64,000 nucleotides of DNA from Epinephelus fuscoguttatus (lineage: Eukaryota; Chordata; Actinopteri; Perciformes; Serranidae), in NCBI RefSeq assembly GCF_011397635.1, contig NC_064771.1, forward strand, positions 10,417,379 to 10,481,378, in the 5' to 3' direction. The notes under the pieces were generated by a model, which was not told the DNA's origin, did not search any database, and saw only the letters and a list, made by a program, of their open reading frames with translations. Shown one piece after another: positions 1 through 13,400 of this stretch. A program made the translations under genes and the position numbers. How positions within the stretch are numbered: position 1 is the stretch's first letter; every line of letters starts with the position of its first letter.

Positions 1-1100
1 TAATCCTCACAAAAAGTGAGGTGTTAAATGGCTATTTGTGGTTTAAGGGGGGACATTCTTTGCTGAAAGTTGTCCTTCCAAACTCTACAGGTGCATTTCC
101 ATTACGGTTGGGGCCATAGACAATGTAAGCTATCAATTGGTATGTCTGACATTGTGTCTTAAAAGCCCCCGCTACCCCTTGTCCGTTTGTGCGTCCACAC
201 GCAGGTGTTTGGCAGCGCTAACGGCATTCATTGCATGCTTAAAAATTAACAACTCAGATTTATCTACAAGATGAACAGTAGGCTGCCAAATATGCAAGTG
301 GTTCCTTTTTTTTTATTTTTTACTGGTAATGTCATATAAATATCACAGGTGGCTCCAAAAGCGACAAATCAGCATTTCATGTTATCAATAACTTGCAGAA
401 ACATTGTGTGCAACAACAGTCCACCTTCCACCTTCTCTTCTGCCCTCTTTCTGTCACTCTCTCTCAAACACACACCCACACATTAGAGAGCGCAAAAATG
501 CTCTGTACTTGTCTCAGTCCTGACAGTTGTGCTACTATTATGCATTAAGAGAATAAGTGCCACCTCAAGCTTATCTCTATGAACCAATTCCCAAAATTCG
601 CAAAAGAGTTGTAGGTGGAAGGGTGCATAAATTCACATATCTTTTGTCCATTTTCTGAAAATTTGGTTAAAATTTGCACTACATTTAGATGTAAATCCTC
701 ATGCTAAGGTAAGGTGACTGTCTTGTCAAACTTAATGGCCAGACATGATAGTGGTATCAATCTTTTCATCCAACTCTCTGCAATTTCCCAAAATAGCTAA
801 AGTTCTTTTTGATGAGAATTAAAGAACTCTCTTAAAGTTTAAAGCTGCAAGGTCTGAGAAATGTGACTGGAGGAAATAAATATAAAGCCTTGGCTGACCA
901 TACTGAATGTCAGTCTGACTCAGACTGACAGCTGTCCAATTTATGACAAACAGCCTGAGTCAGGGCTGGCAGGGAAGACTCACACAAACACATACACACC
1001 AAGAATCTCTTCCACTGCAGAGTTAAGATTTAGACCCATGAGGAATCATAGATGTTGGGTTAGGGCTTTAAGGTCAGCTAATGCCTAAAAAGAGATAGCT

Positions 1101-1150
1101 GGGAGAGGAGAGGAGAGGAGAGGAGAGGAGAGGAGAGGAGAGGAGAGGAG
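1101..1150. repeat. (GGAGA)n simple repeat
   Basis: About ten uninterrupted pentamer units of gagag/ggaga type, in spata20 intron sequence. Confidence 0.95.
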
Positions 1151-1411
1151 CTCAGGCTGACCTTTCGAGATCCACACTTAAACGAGCCAACACCTCAGGC
1201 ACTGTTCATGCTCGGTCCCACTCTGCATCTGTGTGTCTGTGATTTTTGCATGTGCATGTTTCAAAGGTTACTGTGAATCTGCTGCCGCTATAAAAGGTAC
1301 TAATGCTGCCGGAGTAAATCAATGCAAGTCTATGTGCTGCGACGTGATATTTGCTTTTCAGGGTTGCTTTGACACGGAACTTTGTCAAGATGACGCACCA
1401 CTCTTTCCCAC

Positions 1412-1439
1412 TCACACACACACACACACACACACACAC
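1412..1439. repeat. (CA)n microsatellite abutting a spata20 splice donor
   Basis: About 14 CA units lying immediately downstream (minus strand) of the donor for exon 1444-1524. The transcript would read GTAAGTG followed by a TG run. Confidence 0.95.
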
Positions 1440-1443
1440 TTAC

Positions 1444-4400
1444 CTTATGTGGTAGAAAGAGGGAGTTGACTGTGGCGAGAAGACTCGTGGTGTCCGGGGT
1501 ATCCCTCTGGCCACAGATCACGATCTATAAAAATAAAAGTGGAGGGCAGTGAGAGGAGGAAGATATGGAGGAAAGGAAAGAAGGATGAGGACATAGGGAT
1601 AACGAGATTAAAGTATGAATAGAGTGAAAAAAGAGGGGAAAGGTGACACGTAAGAGGAGGGGAGAGGGGGAGGAAGTGACAGAGGTCAGTGCTGTATTTG
1701 TAGCAGTAACAAGGGAGGCAGGTGTTTTCTCCGGGACTGCCTCACCTCGCCTTGCCCCTGAGCTTGTTACCCTCGCCCTGCATCCTCAACTCATCCTCCG
1801 CAGGTCAGACATGACTGACAGATGGCTAACTATCCCCCGCTCTGATTCTACCCCTGTTATTTCATCCTCTGTTGCTTTGATTGTGCAGCACATGCCTTCA
1901 TGCTGAAAGTTTTCCTGGAGTGACTGAGAAACTTCAGGGCAACTCCTGCTGTGCTTTGCTAGTATTCTGGTTTCAGGCTAACTGAGGGTGTTAATATTTC
2001 AAAACGGATTATATAACTGAGGCCGAACAGTTCAAATAACCTATTAAATGCATGACGGCTGTTAAAAACTGGGGGAAAAGATTTGAGAGTCAGTGTGTCC
2101 AGGGATTAAGTGTGCATGTATGCAGAGAGCTGAGATAGAGCCAATGTCCTCAGATGATCTCTCCCAATTACGAGTCAACGCATTCGCTTCTTGCTTAAGG
2201 AGAGAACTTTGCAAATGGAGGTTTATCAAAACACAGCTTGTTTCATGGTGCTTTGAGTCTACAGCTCAAGTTACAGTACAACAAGGTTATTTAAGGTTAA
2301 AAAACTTGTATTGATGCAGAATGTGACAAATATATAATTTAGAGCCTTAGATGATGCTTGGTCCTAATAAGAAGCGTTTATGAATAATGCCACTTGACTT
2401 GTTTTTAATTGCATCATGATTAGGAGTGTACAATTAGAATATTCTAACAAACAAAAATAGTTCTTGCATGAGATATTAAATATTGTAATTTTGAAATAAA
2501 TAACCAAAATCTTCAGCCAATTTGTATTAAGAAAAAATGTTACTGGTCACAAGTGAAAACATTTATTTACCCCAATGAGGGATTAAGAACTATTTCTTTT
2601 ATTTCTTCTTAGCTAAATGTTGTTGCACTACCATCTAATCTGGCTGATTTATTTTCTTAGTAAATAGATTAATTCCAAACCAGCAGTATGTTCAATCAGC
2701 TGTGAATCATTTAGATTATAAGAAGCAGGAAACTGTACATAGCGGTAAAAATACCTAACACTTGTCAAGGGTGAGGATTTGTATTGAAAATTCAAATCCT
2801 TTTCTTTTTTCATCAGTCAGATAATATAATCAATTTGAAGGTGTCACTTTAGGCTTTAATTAAGTCGTGACTGCTGTTTGTCATCATTCTGACCCAAATA
2901 GATCAAAGGAATTATTTAATTAATCATACATATTTTATAACCATCAATACCGAATATTGTAGAAGTTGCAGCGATGATATAAGAATAACACAAGATTTAA
3001 AAAAATTTTTGCTGTGCATACACTGTGCAATTTGAGTCAATTTCTGACCAGATGTTTGAGCTGCATAAACACATGCCAGGTTTTTTGCGCCCTCAGATTA
3101 AAGTTTCCAATGTAGATGCATGGCAGATGCCCTCAAATACCTTCGGGGTGTGAATGCGTTCTCAAGCGCCTATTATTCAGGGCATTGCATGTCATGTGAC
3201 AAGGAACAACCAATCACAGGCGGCAGATATTTTACCCCTTTTTCCATAAATATCAGTCTGTAATAAATATTGAGGGGAAATTAATCATTTGAGTACAGAG
3301 CTATCAGAGCTTTATATCTGTCCCACAAACAATACATTTGGCCAAATACACACTTACAACGCAACACCTGGAAGATGATCAGCTCTGCACTCAGAATTTC
3401 TGGTAAGTAGGCTATGATACGGTGCTGGTTATGGTCGCTTAGCAACCACAGACGCAACCTGCGTCCACACCCTTGAAGAGTTGGCACAGAGAAAAGGCAC
3501 AAGAGTAATGACAGTGCTCAACCTCGCGTTTTCCAGGTGGATGAAGATGCAACATGTGTACGGCCCCTGACTCCCTTTATAGTCGGACCAAATTTCAGCT
3601 TTGGAGCCAAGACCAATAATGGCTGAATCATTTAATTTTGACTGGTTGTGGGACGTTCAGATGAATTTCTGACATTAGAAATTTTATTCAGCTGTCACCA
3701 GGCTTTCAAATATTTAAAGCAGAGCCACAAGTCGATTTCTCCAAATAAGCACTTTTATTCTCACTGTCACTGCGCGAAGTGGCAATAAGAGTGTCTGAAA
3801 GTGCCATGGCAACACAACACATCATGTGTACCTGACCAGACTGGTTGAGCTGTGGCAACAGCAGATATCCCTCTTTGATATTTCCTCCTCCCCTTACCAC
3901 GACCAATATGAATGAGAGAAATTTTGGCAATAGGATCTTACTGTGAACCATACAACATTACAGTCCTCCTCTAGCAAACAAACTTTTACTTGCCTCTGAG
4001 CTTTAAACCAAACTTATTGACAACTGTCAATAGCCAGAACAGCCCCCCACAGCTGATGGGCCACTTTATTGCCTATTTTACGCCTCAGGTTGTGGCTTAA
4101 AGACTGAACTGTATAAATCGTTCGTCTTTCCTGAAAATATCTAAATGGTCCTACTGTTAAAAAACACATACTCTGTGGCACTGTGGCCTGCTGTAACAGT
4201 TTAGTCTACTTGCAGTGATGCACTTTCACTCCAGTGAATGGTTATTGATAACAGCAGTGAGTCAGCACAGCCAATATAGAGATGTGCATTGTTTCTCCTG
4301 TGTCTTGCTCAGCTCTTGTTCAGTTGCTGTGTATTGTTTGGTTCACTTGTTGTCGATATCTATTGTGTTTGCACAATTTGTCAGGCAGGCAGAAAATGCT

Positions 4401-7368
4401 TACTTTCACGAAGCAGACATGAAAATGAGTTCAGGCTCACAGCCAGGCAAACACTTGAGGCGTGAACACAGAGTACAAAGTAAAGTGCTCTGGTGCCTAA
4501 ACTAGCATGTATCTATAAATCCATATGAACTTGAGAGAGGATGGAAGAATAACCTGTTTAAGTGTGTAGTGCTGGGCCATGAGAGCCTGGACCATTTCAG
4601 GCAGTGCAATGGGGATTCTGGTCAGACGGTCGGAGAACGCTGCCAGCAGCTGGTTGGACCTGTGGAGCCACTCCTGTCTTCCAGTGTAGTGGGACAGACG
4701 AAGGAGATTGGACGCCGACACTGAGTTAGCACTGGGCTCGGCTCCATCTTGATCTGAGAGACACAAAAAACATTTTTATAAGGCAACGGTTAATAGTCTT
4801 TGGCTGGCAGTATACAGTGCTTAAAATAATACTGAAACAATTCCTGAAAACAGCTGCCTGCTGCTGAAAACAGGACACAGAATCAAAAAAATGAGGTCAA
4901 AGAGGCTATAAAGCTGCACAGAGTGGAAGGGTGCTGCAGAGTTGCAAGATAATTCTATGTACATCTGTCATTTGACCAACTGTTGACATAAAAAATGTTG
5001 ATTGGTGTAGCTTTAACTGTTTATACCTCAACTGCTGTGTGTTTCTTTACACTAGATCTGATGTTGCCTTAATCATCACACTATCTTACTCATTTATCAT
5101 TGGGGTATATTTGTTTCCTGTCAGGGGAAATACACATGAACTCAATACGGTACAGTAACAGCAAACTTACAGACTACCTTCTGCCGTCGCTTACTGTTCT
5201 GTACCAATACAGAACACACACACTCATAAAGACAGGAAATCATCTTACACACTCGTGTTCCACTTCATATCAATGAGGTAATGGACAGGATTTCAGACTA
5301 GAATTACCGCCTCATGGTTGTATGCCCCGACCACCCAGTCAAGTTGCAGTTACAGTTTACAACCATGTCTATCCAGACTCATATGTAGCCAAGGTTTCAA
5401 GTATGGATGTTCCTGAAAAGAAGCTAGAAATTCTATAGCGTGGATGCTACAAACACACATCATCGTCCCCACAGTACAGAAGATCCATACAATCAGCATA
5501 GTTTCAAGGTGGAAACACATGATTAGTGTCACCACTTCAGTATCTGACCAAATGTCTCACCTTCTATTCCTAAATAATAGCATTGATTAATGGCCAGAAA
5601 AGCGTTTTTGCAAAACTTTATGATGTCACAGTGAAGCTGACCTTTGACCTTTTGGACAAAAATGTTTTTTGAGTTCGTCATTTTATCTTATAAGACATTT
5701 GTGCTAAATTTTGTCACAATTAGTGTATAAATTCTTGAGTTATGGCCAAAAATGTGTTCTGTGAGGTCACAGTGACCTTTGACCACCAAATTCTAATCAG
5801 CTCGTCGTTGAGTCCAAGTGGACATTTGTGACGAATTTGAGAAAATTCCATCAAGGCGTTCCTCCTCATGTTTCTGAGAACGGGACAGATGAGGTCACAG
5901 TGACCTTGACCGTTGACCACCACAACACAATTAATCATTGAATCCATGTGAAAGTTTGTGCCAAATCTGAAAAAATTACCTCAAGGCATTCTTAAGATAT
6001 TGAGTTCACAAGAATGAGACCTACTTGAAGTCACAGTGCCCTTAGACCACCAAAATCTCATCAGTTTATCATTGAGTCCAAGTGGACGTTTGTGCCTAAT
6101 CTGAAAAACTTCCACAAGGCGTTCTTAAAATATTGCATTCACAAGAATGAGAGAGATGGGCAAAGAGATACACTCACAACCTGAAAAACATAATGCCTCC
6201 AGTCTTGGCTGTCGCCAGTGTGGAGGCATACAAATTTTATTTATTTTTTATTTAACTTTTATTTAACCAGATAAAACCAACTGAGATCAAATCTCTTTTA
6301 CAATGGTGACCTGGCCAAGAGGCGGAAGCGTTAAACGTCGGAGAGCAACAAATGAAAACAAACACACATATACAAACCACAGTCAAAGGAGATGTGATAA
6401 AGAGGAAAAAGACTACCATCAACAATTTGTTATTGTACCTTTACAAAGAAGCAAAACATTTCAAAAAGCAACAAAGTCTACACTACGCAGGTTAGCAGTG
6501 ACATGATCAATAAAAATTAGGAAAAGTGATGGCACAGAGTTATAAAGAAGATGTATGAGTTAAATAGGATGCGTACACAGCAGATATTATGTCTCTTCTC
6601 TTTCATGGGACATAAATCTTGTAACAAATGTGTCAAAAATATTAGACATTCTTTTGCAATCTGTCAAACTAACAGGAAAAACAGCAAACTACTGAATAAA
6701 AAACAGGTTCTGTATCTTCCTTCTTATAACTTCCCCCAGTACACAACCATCACAGACTCTCAATCGGTGGTGTGATGTGATGCGCCTAACAGCTGACCTC
6801 ATGACTTATCCCTGTTAAGTGATTGGTCCTTAGCTCTTATCAGTGTCCATTGAGAGCCTGGAGGTGATCTTCTCATAACCCATGACCCCGCTGCACGTCT
6901 GCTTCTCAGCAATGCTCTGATGTTCTATGAATGTGTGTGAATGAATGTGAGAGAAACTTTTGAGTTGGTAGCTGACACAAGCTGCTTTCAAGTCAAACTG
7001 CAATTTTAGGTCAAAAACTATAAATAGCAACAACAACCTCCCACACACAGAGAGAACTCTACTGTACGCTGCACATACAGTATTTTTTATGACAAGCATG
7101 AATTTACAATCGCATACAGATGCATGTGAACCTGTACGCCTGACTGAACTGCAGAGATAATTTGATTTTATCCTGCAGTATGTTTCAGCTCTCCCTAAGC
7201 CCCATGGCAAGGAAGCCTCAACATACATACACACACATACACTACACACACATACTGTAAATACACACAGAGATTGAGCTGTCCGCTTTCCACATTTCAC
7301 ATATCTTTTCTTAAAGCGCCCCACGGAATGAGGTCATATACATACGCAGCCATGACAAAAACTGCCTC

Positions 7369-7418
<50 letters not shown>

Positions 7419-10400
7419 TAACAGACCCATAACAAAACAGACTCAGGGAAGTCTGTCCATTAAGCAATGATAGACTAGCCCACAAACACGCAGCACTAAA
7501 ACACTATAGAGCTCCAAAGTGTTCTATATAAAACTGAATTACGAAATAAATAATCACATAAATAGATAACAAAACAAGTCTATAAGGAAGTGTAGAATAC
7601 ATCTGGTGGTGCATTTTGAGAAACAGATTTTAACACCACATCTCCTTTTCGTCAAATAAAAGTCAAATATGTTGCCACACAGCTACTGTATATCATTTAA
7701 ACCCCACTCCTAAAAACAAATACACACGGGGGGAGTGTGGCAGGTCAGTAAAAGGGAGCGTGTAGAGTGGCAGTAAGTGTGGTGGGGTAATCCGTCTTGC
7801 GGTGACAGGCAACGCTGCTGGGACAGGCGTCCACTCTGCAGCGGCTGTAGCGTCACTAATGGGCTTCAACCCTACACACCGCCGACGCCGTAATGGCACA
7901 GTCAATCCTCTCATAAGAGAAACCTCTCACACGTCAGCTCCGATAAACACGCACACATTTCGGGACCCTCCCACGTACACAAAAGCTCATACGCACATGC
8001 AACCATCATCTTAGATCTGTCAGTAGTTCTTAACAAGAGTAACTACGAACTTTTTCCCTGTTCTCCCCGCCCATGTGGTGTGCTGCCCCTGTCTGAACTA
8101 TTTGCACCAAGCTATCTGTCATAGGCACATGAGTGTGTGTGTGTGTGTCGTTCCTTCTTAGGGGGAAAAAAACATGAGTTTGGCATCTGGAACATTAAAA
8201 GTGACAATCTTCCAGACAGAGTCCTTGGAATTAGTTTCTGTCTTAAGTACAAGTTAAAAGTTACAAGTCTAAGATAAGGCAGTGAATCATTAAGTACATT
8301 TAATATTACTGTTACATGAATTTATGAACCTGAGAGGTCAAATGGGTACAACAGATTTTTTATGCCTTTGCCTAGACTAAACAAAAACAAAAACATGTGT
8401 ATCCTGTTATGGCAAGAAAAGAGAAAAGACACAGGATGAGATCCATCAGCTTGGGGAAAAGACCAGCCTATTGACAGCACATAATATATTATAAGAAAGA
8501 TATTATGCTGAGTAGAGATGACAAGAGAATAAGAGTAAAAACACAAGAGGGAAAAGCGAGCAGTTAAAATGGATGGTTGCTGTCAGACAGAGGAGCTCCA
8601 GAGGAAAAACAAAGAGAAAACCGGCGACGATTAGAACCAGACTGGAAACTTTGCTCTGACAGATCAAAGGTAAATGTCTGCATGTCCACAAGGTGTCAGC
8701 GTCTCTGAACTGGCAGCAGCCATCAGCTGGAGAAGTGGAGGAGCAGCTGAAAAGGGACTGCAGGGTCAAACTCATTTCTATTTACATCCATCAATCCCTG
8801 GGTCCAAAAGCACTGTGTTAGCCACAAGCAATTATTAGATAATGCAGCTTAGCAACATTAAGCTACACTCCTAATACATGATGTAGTTATTGGTACATCT
8901 GTACGGTGTATCTTCTGATTATGGTGTTTATATTGTTTTGAGTTTGCGATAAGCCACTTTTAGCTTGTAACTGATAACATTGCATCTGTTGGCTAAAAAG
9001 TATCAAGGAACTGCAGCACAGAAATGCCAAACACATTTATTGTGGTTGTTAAGAAACAGCCTATCATCATATAGAGCGTCTTAAAGTTTGAAAAAATGAT
9101 AATGCACACACAGTATGGCAATAGAAGTATGGTAGTATGGTATGGTCAACAAATTGACCCCGACAAATGACCAACTTCCACATCTGTATGTTATTAGTGA
9201 GTGTGTAGAAGACATTAGCGACTAGCCCAATATTCATATATACATGTACTCGGTGGAGAAACCTAGCATGTAGACTACACTAGCGAGAGATTACATACAT
9301 TTATGTTGCTTACGACTAAGTAATCTGTAATCATGTAAAGTACGTTAAATAACACGTCATAGACTCAGAGTTTAATGTCTTGAAATCAGAACTCCAGGAA
9401 CACATTCTGTTCTTGCTTTAAACAGCCACTATGAGCAACCACAACACATTCGGCTACGTCACAACTTAACAAGCGCACTCATTAAATCCAAACACCTGTT
9501 GCTCTAAAACGGAATTCTGTGGAACTTAAGTCCACTGAAACTATACTTTGTTGCTTAGTTTGTCCAATAGAGAGCACCAATAAGTTTATTTAGTGACAGT
9601 AAAATGTCTCTCTGAAAATCCAGTATCTGTCAGGCTCTAACGTAAAAATAAACAAGACCAAGGCTGTTGCTGAACAGTTACTTTCTACTCACTATGAAGT
9701 CGACAATACAGTGAGTTTGCTATGTTGAAGTGCTGCCTGAATGTCTAGTGAGAATTATTAGATGACACAATATATCTCACAGTGCACCATGACAAGTAGT
9801 GTACAACCAGTGGTCACTTACAAGCACAACATACCATCATGCTATGCGTTGTTGGAAAAATGGCAAACAGACAAGAAGAGGAAAGAGAAGCATAAATTTC
9901 TGTCTAACTTTCTATATGTCGAAGTTGTGTTACGAGATTTTTAGTCACTTTATAAGTTGAGAACTGATTGTCCATGTATTATGCCATTACAGCACACATC
10001 ACAGCTAGCCACCTAGCTCACTAATGTTAGCTAGCTATCTTCTGTACAGCAATTTCAATTTCCAGCACTGCCAAGTTTAAACTAGATGGCCTACTTCTAA
10101 AAAACCACAAGGAGTGAAATTACATCAGTGTCACATAAGCACTAGAGAAATATCAATTTATTTTAATCACTAAAGGGATCAATGGCGGACGATGTGGTAA
10201 ATTTTTACTCCCCTGAGGAGAAAGAAGGACCACCCACGCATGTATCCACACATAGCTCGTGTGTTGTTTTTCAATGTGGCTGTTAGTACATTTTGTAGAG
10301 CTGTGTTCAAAGAGATGAGCCTTGCTGGCTCTGAGAGTCCTGCAGAGCAGCCAAGAAGTGGGAGAACTTAAAAAGACATACAAGGGTTGGATTTATTGTA

Positions 10401-13400
10401 TACTATAGCCATACATAATGAAAGCATAGATGAAAAATATCAGTTGCTGCTCTGTATTTTCGTTGCTGTATTTAGAATCTGAAATGAACATTATACAAGT
10501 CATGCACAACCAATATTTCATATAAACTGCAATGTGTGCAGGAGCTCAGGAGACCACTGACAGCAAGTGGCACTGAATCATTGGAGCCCACTGCTATTTT
10601 TGAGCCTGACTATTTTGTTTGTGAGCATGTGGATGACATCATTCGCTGTGGAATATGGGTTGCAAAACACTCTTGAGAAGATGCACTTGCCAGCCAAAAC
10701 AAGAACACTAGAACCTCTAGGTCGTGACCCAAGCCATGGTCAAATAGAGGGCAGAGGTTCAGCGCACAAAACTGTTGTTGTTGTTGTTCATAGTTCTTCA
10801 TTTAAGGAATTTCCCAAGGGAAACATGATTGTGTGTGTACCCAATTCAGTGGCAATCCAGTCCTTCCAATAGGTGTCAAGACATTTCACCCAAAACTACA
10901 CAAGTCAACCTCATGGGGGTGCTAACAGAAATGTCAGGGGATCACCAAAGTCAGGAGGCCTTATCCTCTGAGGGGCATTAATGTCTGTACAGAATTCCAT
11001 GGCAATCCATCCAAAAGTTGTTGAGATATTTTAGTCTGGACTAAAGTGGTGGATCAGTGATCACCGTGTCCATCGAGTCTTGCTGCTTTTTGTTTAAGAC
11101 ATGTTTACAAATGATTAAGTGGCCTCTTTTAACATACAGTTTTGTAAATATAATTCGGAAAGCATCACTAAAATTGCCCACATTGCCCACTGGCTATTAT
11201 AAGAAAGCTGAATAATTTTGTTTTCAATGTCACACTGTCATGTCTGCAAGATTGAATTTAGTTATTATGAAGTTAGAGTTAGTATAGTTTTGGGAATGGC
11301 GTACCTTATACCTGAACTGAAAGGCATGGCAACAAAGGACAAAAAGAAAAAAAAAAAAGATCCAGGATGAAGTTAAGACGCGAGTGACTTCAGAGGCGGC
11401 AGAGGCAGAGAGTGGATTTCAGTTTCAGAATAGAGACAGATTTGACACGTGTGTTGATCAAAGTAGCTGAGGACTCAGAGCATCGGTCTTTTGAGTGCTT
11501 TCATGGTAGAGAAGTTCAGCTTCAGAGAGAGACGGTTGCACTTCACTGAAGGTAGATAGGGGAGGTCAATCTTCCTCTGCTCTCGTCTTTTATCTTCTAT
11601 CTGTTCATCTATCCATCCATCTATCCTTGCTGACCCCCTCTCCTGTGGTTTAAGTGTAGCAATGGAGTGAAACTGGCAGTGATATTACTGCAGCAGCCTC
11701 CATCTTGTTAAGCTCCGGATCAATCGATAAGGTGAAAGATAGAGACAGGTGAGAAACAGACGGATGAATAGATGAATGGCTGAATGATTACACCTACCCA
11801 TTAATGTTTTTGTTCAAATACAATATATCCTTTTTTCCCTTCACTGTGACCAGATTGTGGCAGTGTGTTGATATGAGCAACCTGTCTGCAGACCTCAAAC
11901 CCTGTATTTTTCATCTGTCTGAGTTATTCATCCTTGACCCTGTCCAGGCCACAGAGGTACGCTCCAGTAGTACCGTTAATCTTTCACCTGTCCATCAATC
12001 CGTCCCTGCATCTCTCAACCTATTAGAGCTACAGTCAGCAGTAGCAGCATCAAAACCTTATTTATTTTCTACAGCTGGATGATGTTGGTCTGTCGCTCCA
12101 CCACTTCGGTCCACACTGAAATATCTGAACAACTATTGGAGAGACTGTCATACAGTTTTGTACAGATACTTGTGAACTCCAGAATATGAAGCCTGTTCTG
12201 GTGATTTTGGGGATCTGTTGACTTCTCCTCTAGCACCACTATGAGGCTGACATTTGTTGTTTTCAGCCAAATATCGACAACTATTGAATGGATTGCCAAA
12301 AACTTTGGTGCAGACTTTAATGTTTCCCTCAGGATGAACTGTAATAGCTTTGGTAATCCCTTATCAGCTCTTTAAACACCATCATCAGGTGAAAACTTCA
12401 TCTTGGTGTTTGCCTGAATCCACGCATAATGAATGACATTCCCATCAGTAATGACCCCTCCCCCTTTGGCTACCTGTTTGTCCTGTTCTGCTCCTTGTTT
12501 TGCAGATACTATCGATTAGAATTTGGCAATCTCCGGGGCTGAAAACTAAAGCCAATGCAAAATGCCAAGAACTGCAGTTCCTTGAATGGCCACTTGAGGC
12601 TGGCTCTAAAAAGCGAGTCAGTCCCCATTAACACCGATGTTAAAATGCCTAACTATACAGCAGAAATAAACATGTTTACAGCCTGGTACAAAATTTTTTT
12701 TGAAATTATTTTTTGTGGCCTGAATTTTATGCTAGGGACACCGCGGTCGGCATAAACCTACCTTCACTCTCTCTCTCTCTCTCTCAGCTGGGTTTTCTGT
12801 AGGTATGTCAGTTTTCTCCTTTGTTTGGTGTGCTGCACTAGCCAACACACATTACACCATATTTTAATTCATCCACACACTTCTAACATGACTGATTCCT
12901 CTAATACTTGCACACCCCATTAGTTGGTTAATATGTTTTTTAGTTTGAGTTAAATAAATTTTTGACTGATATATCTGCGTGATGCCTCCCTTTTTGTTGT
13001 CAGCCTTGAGTAAGGCAGACTCTCACATCACGGCTTTGTTTGTCACACAAAGGGCCAGCTATTCAAGATTTTCACTGGTGATATCTGTTAATACATTAGC
13101 GTATCTGTCCCTCACCCTCTTTGAGTTGCAGGAGTACTGTGCTATCGCTGGGATCGCTGCAGAAGTAGCCCCCGCCCTGGTCATCCCAGAACAGCTCGTC
13201 CTGCCTGAGCTGCAGCTCCTCGGCCCACTGCAGCCAGTCCGTCTGCTGCGTGGCCTCAAACAGGTCCAACAAGCCGCAGATGATGAAGGCATAGTCGTCG
13301 AGGAAGCCTGAGATAGGCGGAGATCTGGAGAATACAGCAGGAGGAAAGAAATGAAAATCAGTGGGAAAGAATGAGGACAGTTTCATTAAAAATTTACTGC

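Larger units (their letters stand above)
1..1443. other. 3'-most intron sequence of spata20 seen in the window
   Basis: Downstream of the donor at 1442-1443, following the exon that ends in the codons for PHK. I searched the minus strand for the expected terminal spata20 exon and did not find it, so this is intron. It holds a GGAGA pentamer array (1101-1150) and a CA microsatellite (1412-1439). Nothing else was recognised. Confidence 0.6.
5570..6230. repeat. Diverged tandem repeat (unit about 120-140 bp) with nuclear-receptor-like motifs
   Basis: Successive units repeat the order: gtcacagtgacc, ttgaccaccaaaatc, tcattgagtccaagtgga, gtttgtg, aaaattcc, caaggcgttct, then an 'acaagaatgaga'-type segment. 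At least four diverged units are visible, starting near 5620, 5764, 5892 and 6030. Units at 5764-5778 and 5892-5906 contain the palindrome AGGTCACAGTGACCT. TGACCTTTGACC occurs at 5638-5649 and 5773-5784. This looks like a dispersed teleost tandem family; I cannot name it from sequence alone. Confidence 0.8.
4754..13115. other. 8.4-kb spata20 intron, repeat-bearing
   Basis: Contains the nuclear-receptor-motif tandem repeat (5570-6230), a TTTATTTAACCAG-type dispersed repeat (6235-6360), a long CA microsatellite (7372-7415), dispersed repeats near 10850-11090 and 12080-12360, and a CT tract. About 8150-10500 shows nothing I can name. No coding exon of another gene was found on either strand. Confidence 0.65.

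Noticed and set aside
1206-1521. Overlapping short frames on both strands around the CA microsatellite
   Set aside because: Cys-Val or Thr-His runs are CA-repeat translations; only the spata20 exon at 1444-1524 has family support.
6830-7485. Minus-strand frames of 164 and 62 residues
   Set aside because: Partly microsatellite-derived (CVCVCV runs), no recognisable domain, and inside a spata20 intron.
10567-10872. Plus-strand 101-residue frame with a hydrophobic start
   Set aside because: Overlaps an antisense frame and runs into dispersed repeat sequence; no homology recognised and no splice context.
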